Assembly: GCA_030065875.1 (NCBI GenBank)
Contig: JASJCR010000010.1
Location: 1 to 64,000 of the forward strand
DNA: 64,000 bases
From: Ardenticatenaceae bacterium
GTDB lineage: Bacteria; Chloroflexota; Anaerolineae; Promineifilales; Promineifilaceae
Reading direction: 5' to 3'
The stretch's first letter is position 1. Every line of letters begins with the position of its first letter. The translations under genes were made by a program, and so were the position numbers. A model generated the notes under the pieces. The model saw only the letters and a program-made list of their open reading frames with translations. It did not search any database and was not told the DNA's origin. Below are positions 17,417 to 26,620 of this stretch, in pieces.

Positions 17417-19595
17417 TTTCGGAAGATTCGCCCATCACCATCCCTTTCGCCCAAGTCACCAGTTCGTCGGCTTTTTCTAGGCTGTCTGCTTCAGCAAAAA
17501 TACGCAAGACCGGTTCAGTGCCTGAGAAGCGAAGCAGCACCCAATTGTCATTTTCCAGAAGAAACTTGGTGCCGTCTATATGGGAGACATTCTTGACGGA
17601 ATACGCCCCAATATGGTTGACGGGATCCATCTGCAACCGGCGTGGAACAATTATTTTCATCTCTGATGTTGCGGGTAAATTACTCTCCACGCTATACAGA
17701 CGGCCGGTAATGTCGTACAGTTGACGGCGTAGTTCTGAGATTTTTTTGCCGGTAACGGCCAGCATCTCCACAATCAAAGCCGCCGCAAAAATACCGTCTT
17801 TTCCCAAAATATGTCCTCGAATGGTTAAGCCCCCGCTGCTTTCCCCACCCAACACGGCATTGTGGGTTTGCATTCCCTGTACAATATGCTTGAAACCAAC
17901 GGGCGTTTCCGTACAAGTTTCACCAAAATGGGCAGCCAGCCGATCCAACAGATGGGTTGTCGCCAGATTACGCACAACGCCACCGCGCATGCCTTTTATC
18001 TGGTACAAATAATCGTAAAGAAGCAGAAGAATATCGTTGATATGGATAAATTCCCCCTGTTCATCAACAATGGCAATACGATCTGCATCACCATCCATTG
18101 CCATACCCAAATCAAAACGGCCGTCTTTCATCGTCGTAATCAACAACCCCAAAGCTTGCAAATTTGGCGCGGGTGAACGCCCACCAAATAGCGGGTCGTG
18201 TCGCGCATGGATAGCTGTCACCCGGCAACGGGCTTCGGTCAAAATGGTCTCGAGTGTCCCCTGACCCGTGCCGTACATAGGGTCCAATAAAACGCGCAAG
18301 CCCGCTTCGCGAATCGCCCCCATATTTATATGAGCCTCAACCGCATCGATATATAGATTTGTGAAGTCTTCGTAGTGGGCAATTCCGGCTTTCAAGGCAA
18401 GGTCAAGCTCCAGTTTGGCAACATCATTTGGGGTCAAAGCGTTGGCTTCAGCTTCAAGACGGTTTGTCTCGTCAGTAAGCAACAGCGAACCGTCCTGATG
18501 GAAAACTTTGAGTCCATTCCATTCTGGGGGGTTATGACTGGCGGTGAAGACAAGGCCAAAGGCCGCACGTTTATGATCTGTGACATAGGTTACCAGTGGG
18601 GTTGGTGCATCCTCAGGCAGCAAGATGACCGGAATATTGTTGCCGGCAAAAACCTCAGTGGCGACATCCGCCGCACGATCAGAGAGAAAGCGGCGATCAT
18701 ATCCAATAAGAACCCCTTGTTCCTCTTTGTCGTCACATATAATTTGATTCGCCAAAGCCTGGCATAGGCGACGCACGTTGTTCATCGTGAAGCCTTCACC
18801 TATGATGGCTCGCCATCCCCCGGTGCCAAAATAAATCTTGCTTTCTTCTTCGGCACGATGTGGGCGAAACTGTCTTTTTTTCAGAATAAATTCTGCCTGT
18901 GCCAAATCGTCCGCTGTATTGATGCCCAATATCTCATCAGGATCATGGCTTTGATATCCCGCAATCCGCAGCCCGGAACGGACAAAGTGATGAATGGCGT
19001 CTGTCATCCGCAGCTGCTCAACGCCCTGTATGTCCATTTGGCGCAGAGCGGCAAACAGTTTGTCGGCTTTGGCGACGTAAGCACCGAGGTTGAGTTCCTG
19101 GATTTGGCGCATGGAGATGGAAGCATCAGATTCCTCGATAATATCGATAATTTGGCCGTTTGCATCGCGCAGGATACGACCGTACGGCAGTGCCTGATCG
19201 GTAACGGCCGTAAACAGCGTCATATCTGCCTCTTTCAGGCGCTGGCGATGGAGCATTCCCAAAATAGAAGACGGTCGGAACAAAGGGGTGTCCCCATACA
19301 AAATGAGCAGGTCGCCCTTGTAATTGATGAGGGTATCGGCCGTTTGCAGCACCGCATCACCTGTTCCCCTTAACTTATCCTGCACGATGTACAAAAACGC
19401 ATCTCCCAAATGCGTGCGTATCTGCTCGGCCTGCTCCCCAACGACGATATAAATATCTTCAGACGGTACAAAGCGGAGCGCCGTAGCCAGCACATAATCG
19501 ATGATCTGTTTTTCCCCCAATCGCTCCAACAACTTTAGCGTCGCCTCTTTTGTCCGGGCAGCCAAGATGACAACTTTCAATTTTTGGTGTTTCAT
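17388..19595 (-). CDS. Fusion: GlmU-like nucleotidyltransferase domain plus phosphoglucomutase/phosphomannomutase
   Basis: N-terminus has QDKLRGTGDAVLQTAD and LYGDTPLF (GlmU-like); C-terminus has TASHNPPEWNGLKVF, DGDADRIAIVD and RFSGTEPVLRIFAEA (phosphohexomutase). Confidence 0.9.
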   Translation of the reverse strand: MKHQKLKVVILAARTKEATLKLLERLGEKQIIDYVLATALRFVPSEDIYIVVGEQAEQIRTHLGDAFLYIVQDKLRGTGDAVLQTADTLINYKGDLLILYGDTPLFRPSSILGMLHRQRLKEADMTLFTAVTDQALPYGRILRDANGQIIDIIEESDASISMRQIQELNLGAYVAKADKLFAALRQMDIQGVEQLRMTDAIHHFVRSGLRIAGYQSHDPDEILGINTADDLAQAEFILKKRQFRPHRAEEESKIYFGTGGWRAIIGEGFTMNNVRRLCQALANQIICDDKEEQGVLIGYDRRFLSDRAADVATEVFAGNNIPVILLPEDAPTPLVTYVTDHKRAAFGLVFTASHNPPEWNGLKVFHQDGSLLLTDETNRLEAEANALTPNDVAKLELDLALKAGIAHYEDFTNLYIDAVEAHINMGAIREAGLRVLLDPMYGTGQGTLETILTEARCRVTAIHARHDPLFGGRSPAPNLQALGLLITTMKDGRFDLGMAMDGDADRIAIVDEQGEFIHINDILLLLYDYLYQIKGMRGGVVRNLATTHLLDRLAAHFGETCTETPVGFKHIVQGMQTHNAVLGGESSGGLTIRGHILGKDGIFAAALIVEMLAVTGKKISELRRQLYDITGRLYSVESNLPATSEMKIIVPRRLQMDPVNHIGAYSVKNVSHIDGTKFLLENDNWVLLRFSGTEPVLRIFAEADSLEKADELVTWAKGMVMGESSENEDESGHGQ

Positions 19596-19608
19596 CTCGT
19601 CAGACTCC

Positions 19609-20505
19609 CTATTTTAATCCCGTTGTGGCAATCCCTTCCACGACATAACGCTGGGCAAAAATATAGATGATGATCAACGGCAGGACTGAAATTACTGCAG
19701 CAGCCAAAAGTAGATTCCACTGCGCCCCAAACTCATTCTGGAAGGTTGTAATGCCAATCGTCACGGTGCGCAATTCTGGCGTAGAAATGTATAAAACCGG
19801 CCGCAGCAGCTCGTTCCAATTGTTGATAAATGCAATCAAAAACAGGGTAGTCATAGCGGGAATCGAAATGGGCAGAAATATGTCCTTATAAATTTGAAAA
19901 GTCGTAGCGCCATCCAAAACGGCCGCTTCAACTAACGCTTCGGGCACGGTCGCAAAAAACTCTCGAAGCATAAACGTGCCAAAAGAGGCTGCCAAAAAAG
20001 AAGGAACAATCAGCGGCAGGTAAGTATCTAACCAGTTGAGTCGAGCCATCAACAAAAATTCCGGGATAATAACCACCTCTACCGGAATGATCGTGGTAGA
20101 AAGAAGCAGCGCAAAGAAAAATCCGCTGCCGCGAAATTTCATGCGAGCAAATGCAAACCCAGCCATTGAAGCCGTCACCAACTGCCCCACGGCCGCCGCA
20201 CCCGCCACGAAGAAGCTGTTAAGCGTATAGCGAAGGAAATTGTGTTGTGTCCATACCTCCACATAGGCGTCCCACATCCCCTCTTGGAAGAGAAGATCAG
20301 GTATCAGCGTTGGTGGTAAGGAAAAGATCGCACCCCGTGATTTCAGGGTCGTTGAAATCATCCACAGGAAGGGAAAAATCGTCGTAAACGCAAAAACAAT
20401 AAGGAAAACATATGCCATCGAAGAGCGCAACAGGCGTAGATTTATCATCGACTGCACTTTATTCAAGAATGTGGTGTTGGAGCTTGTCGAATAATTTGTC
20501 GTCAT
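19609..20505 (-). CDS. Carbohydrate ABC transporter permease (MalG-type)
   Basis: Six-TM permease; EAA motif EAAVLDGATTFQIYKDIFLPISIPA. Confidence 0.95.
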   Translation of the reverse strand: MTTNYSTSSNTTFLNKVQSMINLRLLRSSMAYVFLIVFAFTTIFPFLWMISTTLKSRGAIFSLPPTLIPDLLFQEGMWDAYVEVWTQHNFLRYTLNSFFVAGAAAVGQLVTASMAGFAFARMKFRGSGFFFALLLSTTIIPVEVVIIPEFLLMARLNWLDTYLPLIVPSFLAASFGTFMLREFFATVPEALVEAAVLDGATTFQIYKDIFLPISIPAMTTLFLIAFINNWNELLRPVLYISTPELRTVTIGITTFQNEFGAQWNLLLAAAVISVLPLIIIYIFAQRYVVEGIATTGLK

Positions 20506-20518
20506 TGCATGCTCTCCT

Positions 20519-21394
20519 TCACAATGCGTAGTCCACGAGTCGATCTTTCAACCGAAACGAGATAAATGTAGCCGCACCAACAATAAGCATTAAAAACATC
20601 GCCAGGGCCGAAGCGTACCCCATACGCCCAAAGGTAAACGCATTCTGATAAATGTAAAACGCCAGCGTCGTCGAGGCGTTATTAGGGCCACCGCCAGTCA
20701 TCGCAAATGTGACCTCAAAAGTTTTGAACGCATCAATGACCGTTATGATAAATATAAAGAAGGTGATTGGCGACAGTAGAGGCAATGTTATATTAAAGAA
20801 TTGCTTCGTTTTGCTAGCCCCATCTATCGCAGCCGCTTCATATAAAGTAGCGGGAATACCCTGTAGACCAGCTAAAAAAATTAGCATTTGAAAACCAACC
20901 TGCTTCCAAATAGCCACAATCGCCAATGACGGCAGTGCCCAGGTTTTGTCGGCCAACCACGCTGGTGGATCAGCAACCATAAAGAAGTTTGTCAACACAT
21001 AATTTAATACGCCAAATCGCGTGGCAAATATCCAGCGCCAAACCATGGCAACAGCAACCATAGCCGTAATATAGGGCAGAAAATAAAGCCCTCGGAAGAA
21101 AGCGATTCCGGGCAATTTTTGGTTGACCATCATCGCCATCAGCAAAGAGATGATCATCACGCCCGGAACAAAGATGGCGGTGAAAAGCAAGGTGTTTCGA
21201 AATACAAGCCAGAATGTCTCATTATTTATGAGTTCAATGTAGTTCCCTAATGCCAAAAACTCGGGAGGCGTGCGCACATTCCAACGGGTGAAGCTAGCGT
21301 AGGCGGCAACGGCGGTTGGGCCTAACCGAAAAACGAACACACCTATAATGGTGGGGAGAATGAATAGGTAGGGAGTTATTTTCCCATGTCTCAT
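20519..21394 (-). CDS. Carbohydrate ABC transporter permease (MalF/UgpA-type)
   Basis: EAA motif EAAAIDGASKTKQFFNITLPLLSPI; TPYLFILPTIIGVFVFRLGP start. Confidence 0.95.
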   Translation of the reverse strand: MRHGKITPYLFILPTIIGVFVFRLGPTAVAAYASFTRWNVRTPPEFLALGNYIELINNETFWLVFRNTLLFTAIFVPGVMIISLLMAMMVNQKLPGIAFFRGLYFLPYITAMVAVAMVWRWIFATRFGVLNYVLTNFFMVADPPAWLADKTWALPSLAIVAIWKQVGFQMLIFLAGLQGIPATLYEAAAIDGASKTKQFFNITLPLLSPITFFIFIITVIDAFKTFEVTFAMTGGGPNNASTTLAFYIYQNAFTFGRMGYASALAMFLMLIVGAATFISFRLKDRLVDYAL

Positions 21395-21423
21395 AGCGTC
21401 CTCCTTCGATTCTTACTACATTG

Positions 21424-21513
21424 AAAGTAAGCGGCCAACTTTTACTTCCCTCACCTTGAAGGCCGCTTACTTTAAGCCGCCCGCAAATTTCTGTTCTGTT
21501 ATTTACGGGCGGC
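21424..21513 (-). promoter_or_regulatory. Two consecutive intergenic hairpins between substrate-binding protein and permease genes
   Basis: AAAGTAAGCGGCC(21424-21436)/GGCCGCTTACTTT(21461-21473) and GCCGCCCG(21476-21483)/CGGGCGGC(21506-21513) are perfect inverted repeats. Confidence 0.75.
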
Positions 21514-21523
21514 CGTTACGCAT

Positions 21524-22918
21524 TTATGGATAGAATCGTTCCAGAACCCCATTGGCGTATTCAGTAATGTTACTTAAGGCTGTTTCCAAATCAGCCTCAC
21601 CATTAAAGACCTCGTCAATCTGTCCTTCAAATCCTGCACCGTCTGTGTAACCACGCCATTCGCCCCAGCCAGGGGTGAAAGTTGTTGGACCGGTGTTGTT
21701 GGCCCACTCCAGCAAGAATCCCTTGTTATCTGGCAGCTGATCAGCTTCCAGGAATTCCTCCGAGTTTGCGACAGGGGAGTAAATCGGAATTTTCCCCCCA
21801 AAGGTTAAGTCAATCGTCCGCTCCGGGCCGGTCATAAAGTTAATGAATTCCCAAGCCAGATCGGGATGCGGGCAGTTTGCTCCAATTGCCATACTATCCG
21901 GCCAGCCATAGGCTGTATCGCCGGCTGCTTGTGGCCCACGTGGAATAGGGGCGATGCCCCAATCAAAATCATCCCCAATCGTTTCGCGGTTTCCATTAAT
22001 GTTCCAGGCACCATCTACCCACATGGCGGCTAAGCCCAAGGGGAACACATCTTGCTGGCGAATGCCTTCCATCTCCTTGGGTTCGGGTGCAACGCCGTGT
22101 TCATGAATCAGGGAGTCCAAGAACGACAGCGCTTCTACCGCATTGTCGTCAGCAGCAAAGCGGGTGGCGTCTTCATTTAGAAGACGGCCGTCATTTTGGT
22201 AGACCCAAGATTCAATATGAGCGTAACGACCATAAAACCAAAATCCGTATTGCTCAACCACGCCATCATCGCCTTCATCCACAGTCAGGGCCTGCGCAGC
22301 AGTTAGAAACTCATCCCATGTCCATCCTTCAGCAGGATAGGGAACGCCAGCCGCATCAAACGCATCTTTGTTATAGAACATGACCGTTTCTACAAAGGCG
22401 AAAGGGAAGGCGTGCATATTACCGGTACTTTTGTTTCGAACAACGTCAAAAACACCGGTGAAATAATCATCAGGGTTAATATCAGCATCGACGTAAGGCT
22501 GGATATCATACAGCAAACCATCACTGATCCATTGATCGACAAAACCAGCGCTCATGTTAAAGACACAGGGCAAATCATCGGCCGCCGAGAGGGCTTCCAA
22601 TTTAGTCCAATAATCGGGCGTGCCAATCACTTGAAAATCAATGGTGACGTTGGGATTTTCGGCCATAAATTTATCAACCATGATTTGTTCTGTTTCTTCA
22701 AATGAGGGATCCCACATGAAGTAACTCATGGTGATTTCCTCATCCATGGGCTCTTCCATCTCTTCGTCTGCGGTCTCACTTTCTTGGCTGTCTACTTCTT
22801 CGGCCGACGTGTCTTCAACAGCTGGCTCTTCGGCAACTTGCGCGCCACCGCAAGAGACCACAAGAAACATGACCATAAACAAAATAGTATATAATTTTAT
22901 CGTCTTCATTTTCTTCAA
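21524..22918 (-). CDS. Extracellular solute (sugar)-binding protein
   Basis: Lipoprotein signal (MVMFLVVSCGG), ITMSYFMWDPSFEETEQIMVDKFMAENPNVTIDFQ, FPFAFVETVMFYNKDAFDAAGVPYPAEGWTWDEFL. Confidence 0.95.
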   Translation of the reverse strand: MKKMKTIKLYTILFMVMFLVVSCGGAQVAEEPAVEDTSAEEVDSQESETADEEMEEPMDEEITMSYFMWDPSFEETEQIMVDKFMAENPNVTIDFQVIGTPDYWTKLEALSAADDLPCVFNMSAGFVDQWISDGLLYDIQPYVDADINPDDYFTGVFDVVRNKSTGNMHAFPFAFVETVMFYNKDAFDAAGVPYPAEGWTWDEFLTAAQALTVDEGDDGVVEQYGFWFYGRYAHIESWVYQNDGRLLNEDATRFAADDNAVEALSFLDSLIHEHGVAPEPKEMEGIRQQDVFPLGLAAMWVDGAWNINGNRETIGDDFDWGIAPIPRGPQAAGDTAYGWPDSMAIGANCPHPDLAWEFINFMTGPERTIDLTFGGKIPIYSPVANSEEFLEADQLPDNKGFLLEWANNTGPTTFTPGWGEWRGYTDGAGFEGQIDEVFNGEADLETALSNITEYANGVLERFYP

Positions 22919-23371
22919 TCGTCCTCCGTAAGAATTTTCAAACTCTGTATTTGCTAAAAATAAGGCTTCTTATGTGGTCTTTTTGATAAACATCACCTCC
23001 ATTTTGCTAAGCAAATTGGTGTTCAAAAAGTGGGTGACTTCAGCAAGGTATCAAGAGAATGATTTCCCTGCCTGGGTTGCTGTCATAATTTGATGTATAT
23101 CGACTGTTTGGGGTGAAAGGAGGTTTGTTCTTGATGTGAACCCTTCCCCTGGCTAATTAAGTAAGAAAAAGTTTATACTTCTGCCCTCCTATTGTCAATG
23201 AAGTTGGGCTGTGGGGGTGGGCCAACGACCGCATCGCATCGCAAATCGGCGAGATTGGGAAATCACGCCTACGCTCCTTTCAATTTAACCAACTAGCATA
23301 AGACCCTGTTAGGTTTTGAGTAAATACCTGACTGGTCTAGAATCACCTAAGATGCACCGGTCACAATCTCA

Positions 23372-25891
23372 TTGACCCAAAATAGGATTAATCTTATGCT
23401 GACAGGCTTAACCCAGGCAGAAGTCACCGCTCGACGGGCGCGAGGAGAGGGGAATATAACCCAGGTCAAAAGTGGTCGTTCCTACCTCGACATTGTCCGC
23501 ACCAACCTATTCACCTTTTTCAATAACATTCTCTATGCGGTTGGCATTTTGCTGGTGGTGCTGGGTCAGACGTCAGACGCTCTTCTCAGCGTCGGCCTGG
23601 GAGTCATCAACGCGATTATTGGCACGGTCCAGGAAATACGGGCCAAGCGCAAGCTTGACCAGGTGGCCCTCTTAAATCAGCCGGAGGTGAGGGTGGTGCG
23701 TGACAGCCAGGAGCAAACGATCCGGCCGGAGAAACTGGTCCTGGGCGACATTGTGGTGTTACGCGCCGGTGAACAGGCGCTGGTCGACGGCCGACTTGCC
23801 AGCCAAAATCCCGTCGAAATGGATGAATCCCTGCTGACCGGCGAAACAGACCTCATCCGCAAAGTGGAAGGATCGGAAATAATGTCCGGCAGCTACTGCG
23901 TGACCGGTGAGGGACTGTATGAGGTAACGACGGTCGGGGCAAATACCTACGCCAATCAGGTGACGGCCAGCGCTCGCGCCTTTGAGGTCAGCTACACGCC
24001 GCTTCAGCGACAGGTCAATTATGTGATACGGCTGGTGATGGTCATGGTCGGGGTCATGTCGCTGGTTATTTTTGCGGCTGCGATTTTGGAAGGGCTGACC
24101 TTTAGCCGCCTGGTGGAAATGGCGGCCGTGCTCACCGGCCTGGTCCCTTACGGCCTCTTCACCATGATTGTCGTCTCTTACGCGCTGGGTGCCTCTCGCA
24201 TCGCCAATGAGGGGGCGTTGGTGCAGCAAACAAACGCCATCGAATCGTTAAGCAATATCGACGTGCTGTGTATGGATAAAACCGGCACCTTGACCACAAA
24301 CGGGCTGGAATTTGAAGCGATCGCTCCAGTAACCGAGGTCCTTTCTAAAGAAGAAATCGGCCGTCGGCTAGGTCAATTTGCCTGCAGCGCATCCGGTCAA
24401 AACAAAACGAGTGAAGCGATTGCGGCCGCCTTTCCCGCCAACGCCCAGGAACCGCTCGACGAAATCCCGTTCGCCTCTTCTCGTAAATGGAGCGCCCTTG
24501 CCTTTGAGTCGGGCACCTATGTGATGGGAGCCATCGAAAACCTGACCCCCTACCTCGGTTCGGAAACGATCGCGGCCCATACCCGTCTGCGGCAGCAGGC
24601 CGAAGCATGGTCAGACCGCGGACTGCGGGTACTGCTTTTTGCCTACAACGAAGCGGTGACTGCGCTTCATGACGGGGAAGTGATCAAGCTGCCTCCGTTA
24701 ACCCCGCTGGCGGTGATCAGTTTGCGGGATGCCTTGCGGCCGTTTGCGACAGAGACGCTCAGCACGTTTGAGCAACTCGGCATCGACCTCAAAATTATCT
24801 CCGGCGACAACCCCCGAACCGTGGCGGCGCTGGCCAAACAGGCGGGGATGAAGAACACTCAGCTTGTGTCCGGCCCTGAGCTGGCTAAACTCTCTCCGGC
24901 CGAGCTGCACGAGGTGGTTAACACGACCATGGTTTTCGGCCGGATTACCCCTGAACAGAAGCAGGCGTTGGTCGATGCGCTGATTGCGCAGGGGCATTAT
25001 GTGGCCATGATGGGAGATGGGGTCAACGATGTCCTCTCCCTCAAAAAAGCACAGGTCGGGATCGCCATGCAGAGCGGCAGCCAGGCGACGCGCAACGTGG
25101 CGGATATGGTGCTGCTGCAGGATTCTTTTGGGGCGCTGCGGCCGGCGTTTAATGACGGGAAAAATATCGTTGGGGGCTTGATGAGGACGATGTACCTCTA
25201 TATTTCTCGATCCCTGGCGTACGCCCTGATTGTCATTGGTATCGCCATGATGGGGTTAAATTTTCCGTTTGAACCGGCGCAGGTCTCCCTGACCCTTTTC
25301 TCCGTCGGTATTCCGGGTCTGTTTTTGACGATGTGGGGGCGGCCGATTCGGCTCAGGGAAAGCCTGCTACGTTCGCTTGTCCGGTTTACCGTCCCGGCCG
25401 CGCTGCTCGTGATGCTCTTTGGGTTGGCCTACTACACGTTCTTTTTTTACAGCATCCAAAACAACCTGTTGTCGGGTGCGGATATTCCTCCGCGCTTAAT
25501 TCAAATGTTTGAAGAACAGACGGGGATCATCTATTCAAGCGATGATCCTGAATTGTTCACCACAGCGGCCGCGACCATCATGGCCCAAACGATGATGTCG
25601 ATCTTTGTGAATTATGCGGGCATCGTTCTCGTGCTTTTCTTAGAGCCACCTCATCGCTGGTTTGAAGGATGGACCACCAAGAGCGATATGCGCTGGCCGG
25701 GCTGGCTGGCGCTGGTATTGTGGATCGTTTTTTCAGTTGCCGTCGAAGCGGATGCCGTCAGCACTTATTTTGGGCTTGCCCCAATAAGACAAAACTTATT
25801 GATTTCCGTCTGGGCAGGGGTGTTGGTTTGGGCGCTGCTGCTGCGTTCGATTTGGCGAGCACGCTGGATCGATAAAATATTGACAATATGA
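23372..25891 (+). CDS. P-type (E1-E2) cation-transporting ATPase, CtpE-like
   Basis: DKTGTLTTNG phosphorylation motif, LTGE, MMGDGVNDVLSLKKAQVGIAM; N-terminal GLTQAEVTARRARGEGN...IGTVQEIRAKRKLD resembles CtpE-type pumps; TTG start with alternative ATG at 23396. Confidence 0.93.
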   Translation: MTQNRINLMLTGLTQAEVTARRARGEGNITQVKSGRSYLDIVRTNLFTFFNNILYAVGILLVVLGQTSDALLSVGLGVINAIIGTVQEIRAKRKLDQVALLNQPEVRVVRDSQEQTIRPEKLVLGDIVVLRAGEQALVDGRLASQNPVEMDESLLTGETDLIRKVEGSEIMSGSYCVTGEGLYEVTTVGANTYANQVTASARAFEVSYTPLQRQVNYVIRLVMVMVGVMSLVIFAAAILEGLTFSRLVEMAAVLTGLVPYGLFTMIVVSYALGASRIANEGALVQQTNAIESLSNIDVLCMDKTGTLTTNGLEFEAIAPVTEVLSKEEIGRRLGQFACSASGQNKTSEAIAAAFPANAQEPLDEIPFASSRKWSALAFESGTYVMGAIENLTPYLGSETIAAHTRLRQQAEAWSDRGLRVLLFAYNEAVTALHDGEVIKLPPLTPLAVISLRDALRPFATETLSTFEQLGIDLKIISGDNPRTVAALAKQAGMKNTQLVSGPELAKLSPAELHEVVNTTMVFGRITPEQKQALVDALIAQGHYVAMMGDGVNDVLSLKKAQVGIAMQSGSQATRNVADMVLLQDSFGALRPAFNDGKNIVGGLMRTMYLYISRSLAYALIVIGIAMMGLNFPFEPAQVSLTLFSVGIPGLFLTMWGRPIRLRESLLRSLVRFTVPAALLVMLFGLAYYTFFFYSIQNNLLSGADIPPRLIQMFEEQTGIIYSSDDPELFTTAAATIMAQTMMSIFVNYAGIVLVLFLEPPHRWFEGWTTKSDMRWPGWLALVLWIVFSVAVEADAVSTYFGLAPIRQNLLISVWAGVLVWALLLRSIWRARWIDKILTI

Positions 25892-25949
25892 TCCAAACCT
25901 TCCCGATAAATAAATTCATCGGCCAAAGGGATCAAAACGCGATATTAAG

Positions 25950-26112
25950 TTTTGACAAATAGATACCGATATCGCATCTTCATTCCCGCGAAAGCGGGAA
26001 TCCATTGGCTTGCCACCGATGGATCCCTGCCGTCGTTTACCCCCGTGAAGACGGGGGCCAGGAGGACGGGCCTGTTTTGGAAGACGGTTCATATCCGCAT
26101 TTATTAGTAAAT
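25950..26112 (+). repeat. Dispersed repeat family A, copy 2
   Basis: TTTTGACAAATAGATACCGATATCGCATCTTCATTCCCGCGAAAGCGGGAATCC...CATATCCGCATTTATTAGTAAATCTTCAAAA. Confidence 0.85.
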
Positions 26113-26620
26113 CTTCAAAATCGCGTTCGTTAATGAATGATCAGCGACATTCCATCTCGAATTCAGGCCTAAATAAAGCCACGACAAAATGTGGGCAGTA
26201 TTAATGAGATTGTATTTAGCTACATAATTTTTTATTATGATATTAGTAAGGACATTTTGTGCAATTTTATTTGTTAAATCTCTTTTCAATCCAGCCTGCT
26301 GAGTTCTAACACACTCCAAATCCCTACAATCAGCTAACTCATCAATTTGTGCACCCTCGCCTTTATTTTTGATTTCATCCGGGCTTTTTCTAAATAATAT
26401 AACCTAAGCGGCCGGTTTCTGTTCGATGCCCAGTCCAATCCCTGATTCGTATTTTGCGCGGAGCACAATATCCCACCGACCCGTCAGATAAGCGCCCAGG
26501 CCAAGACCAACAGCCGGGCTTACGTGTGTGTCCGCAAAAATTTGACTTGATGAAAAAGAATAGCGGGGGGTTTGGCTATTTATCATGAGGCTGCTTAATG
26601 AACTTACATGGAGGAATAAA

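Noticed and set aside
22919-23371. 450-bp divergent gap between binding-protein gene and P-type ATPase considered for a riboswitch
   Set aside because: No known riboswitch consensus or strong structure recognised by eye; only promoters expected
26104-26586. Small ORFs 26104-26319 and 26404-26586 on - strand
   Set aside because: No recognisable motif or convincing ribosome-binding context; could be gene remnants but evidence is too weak
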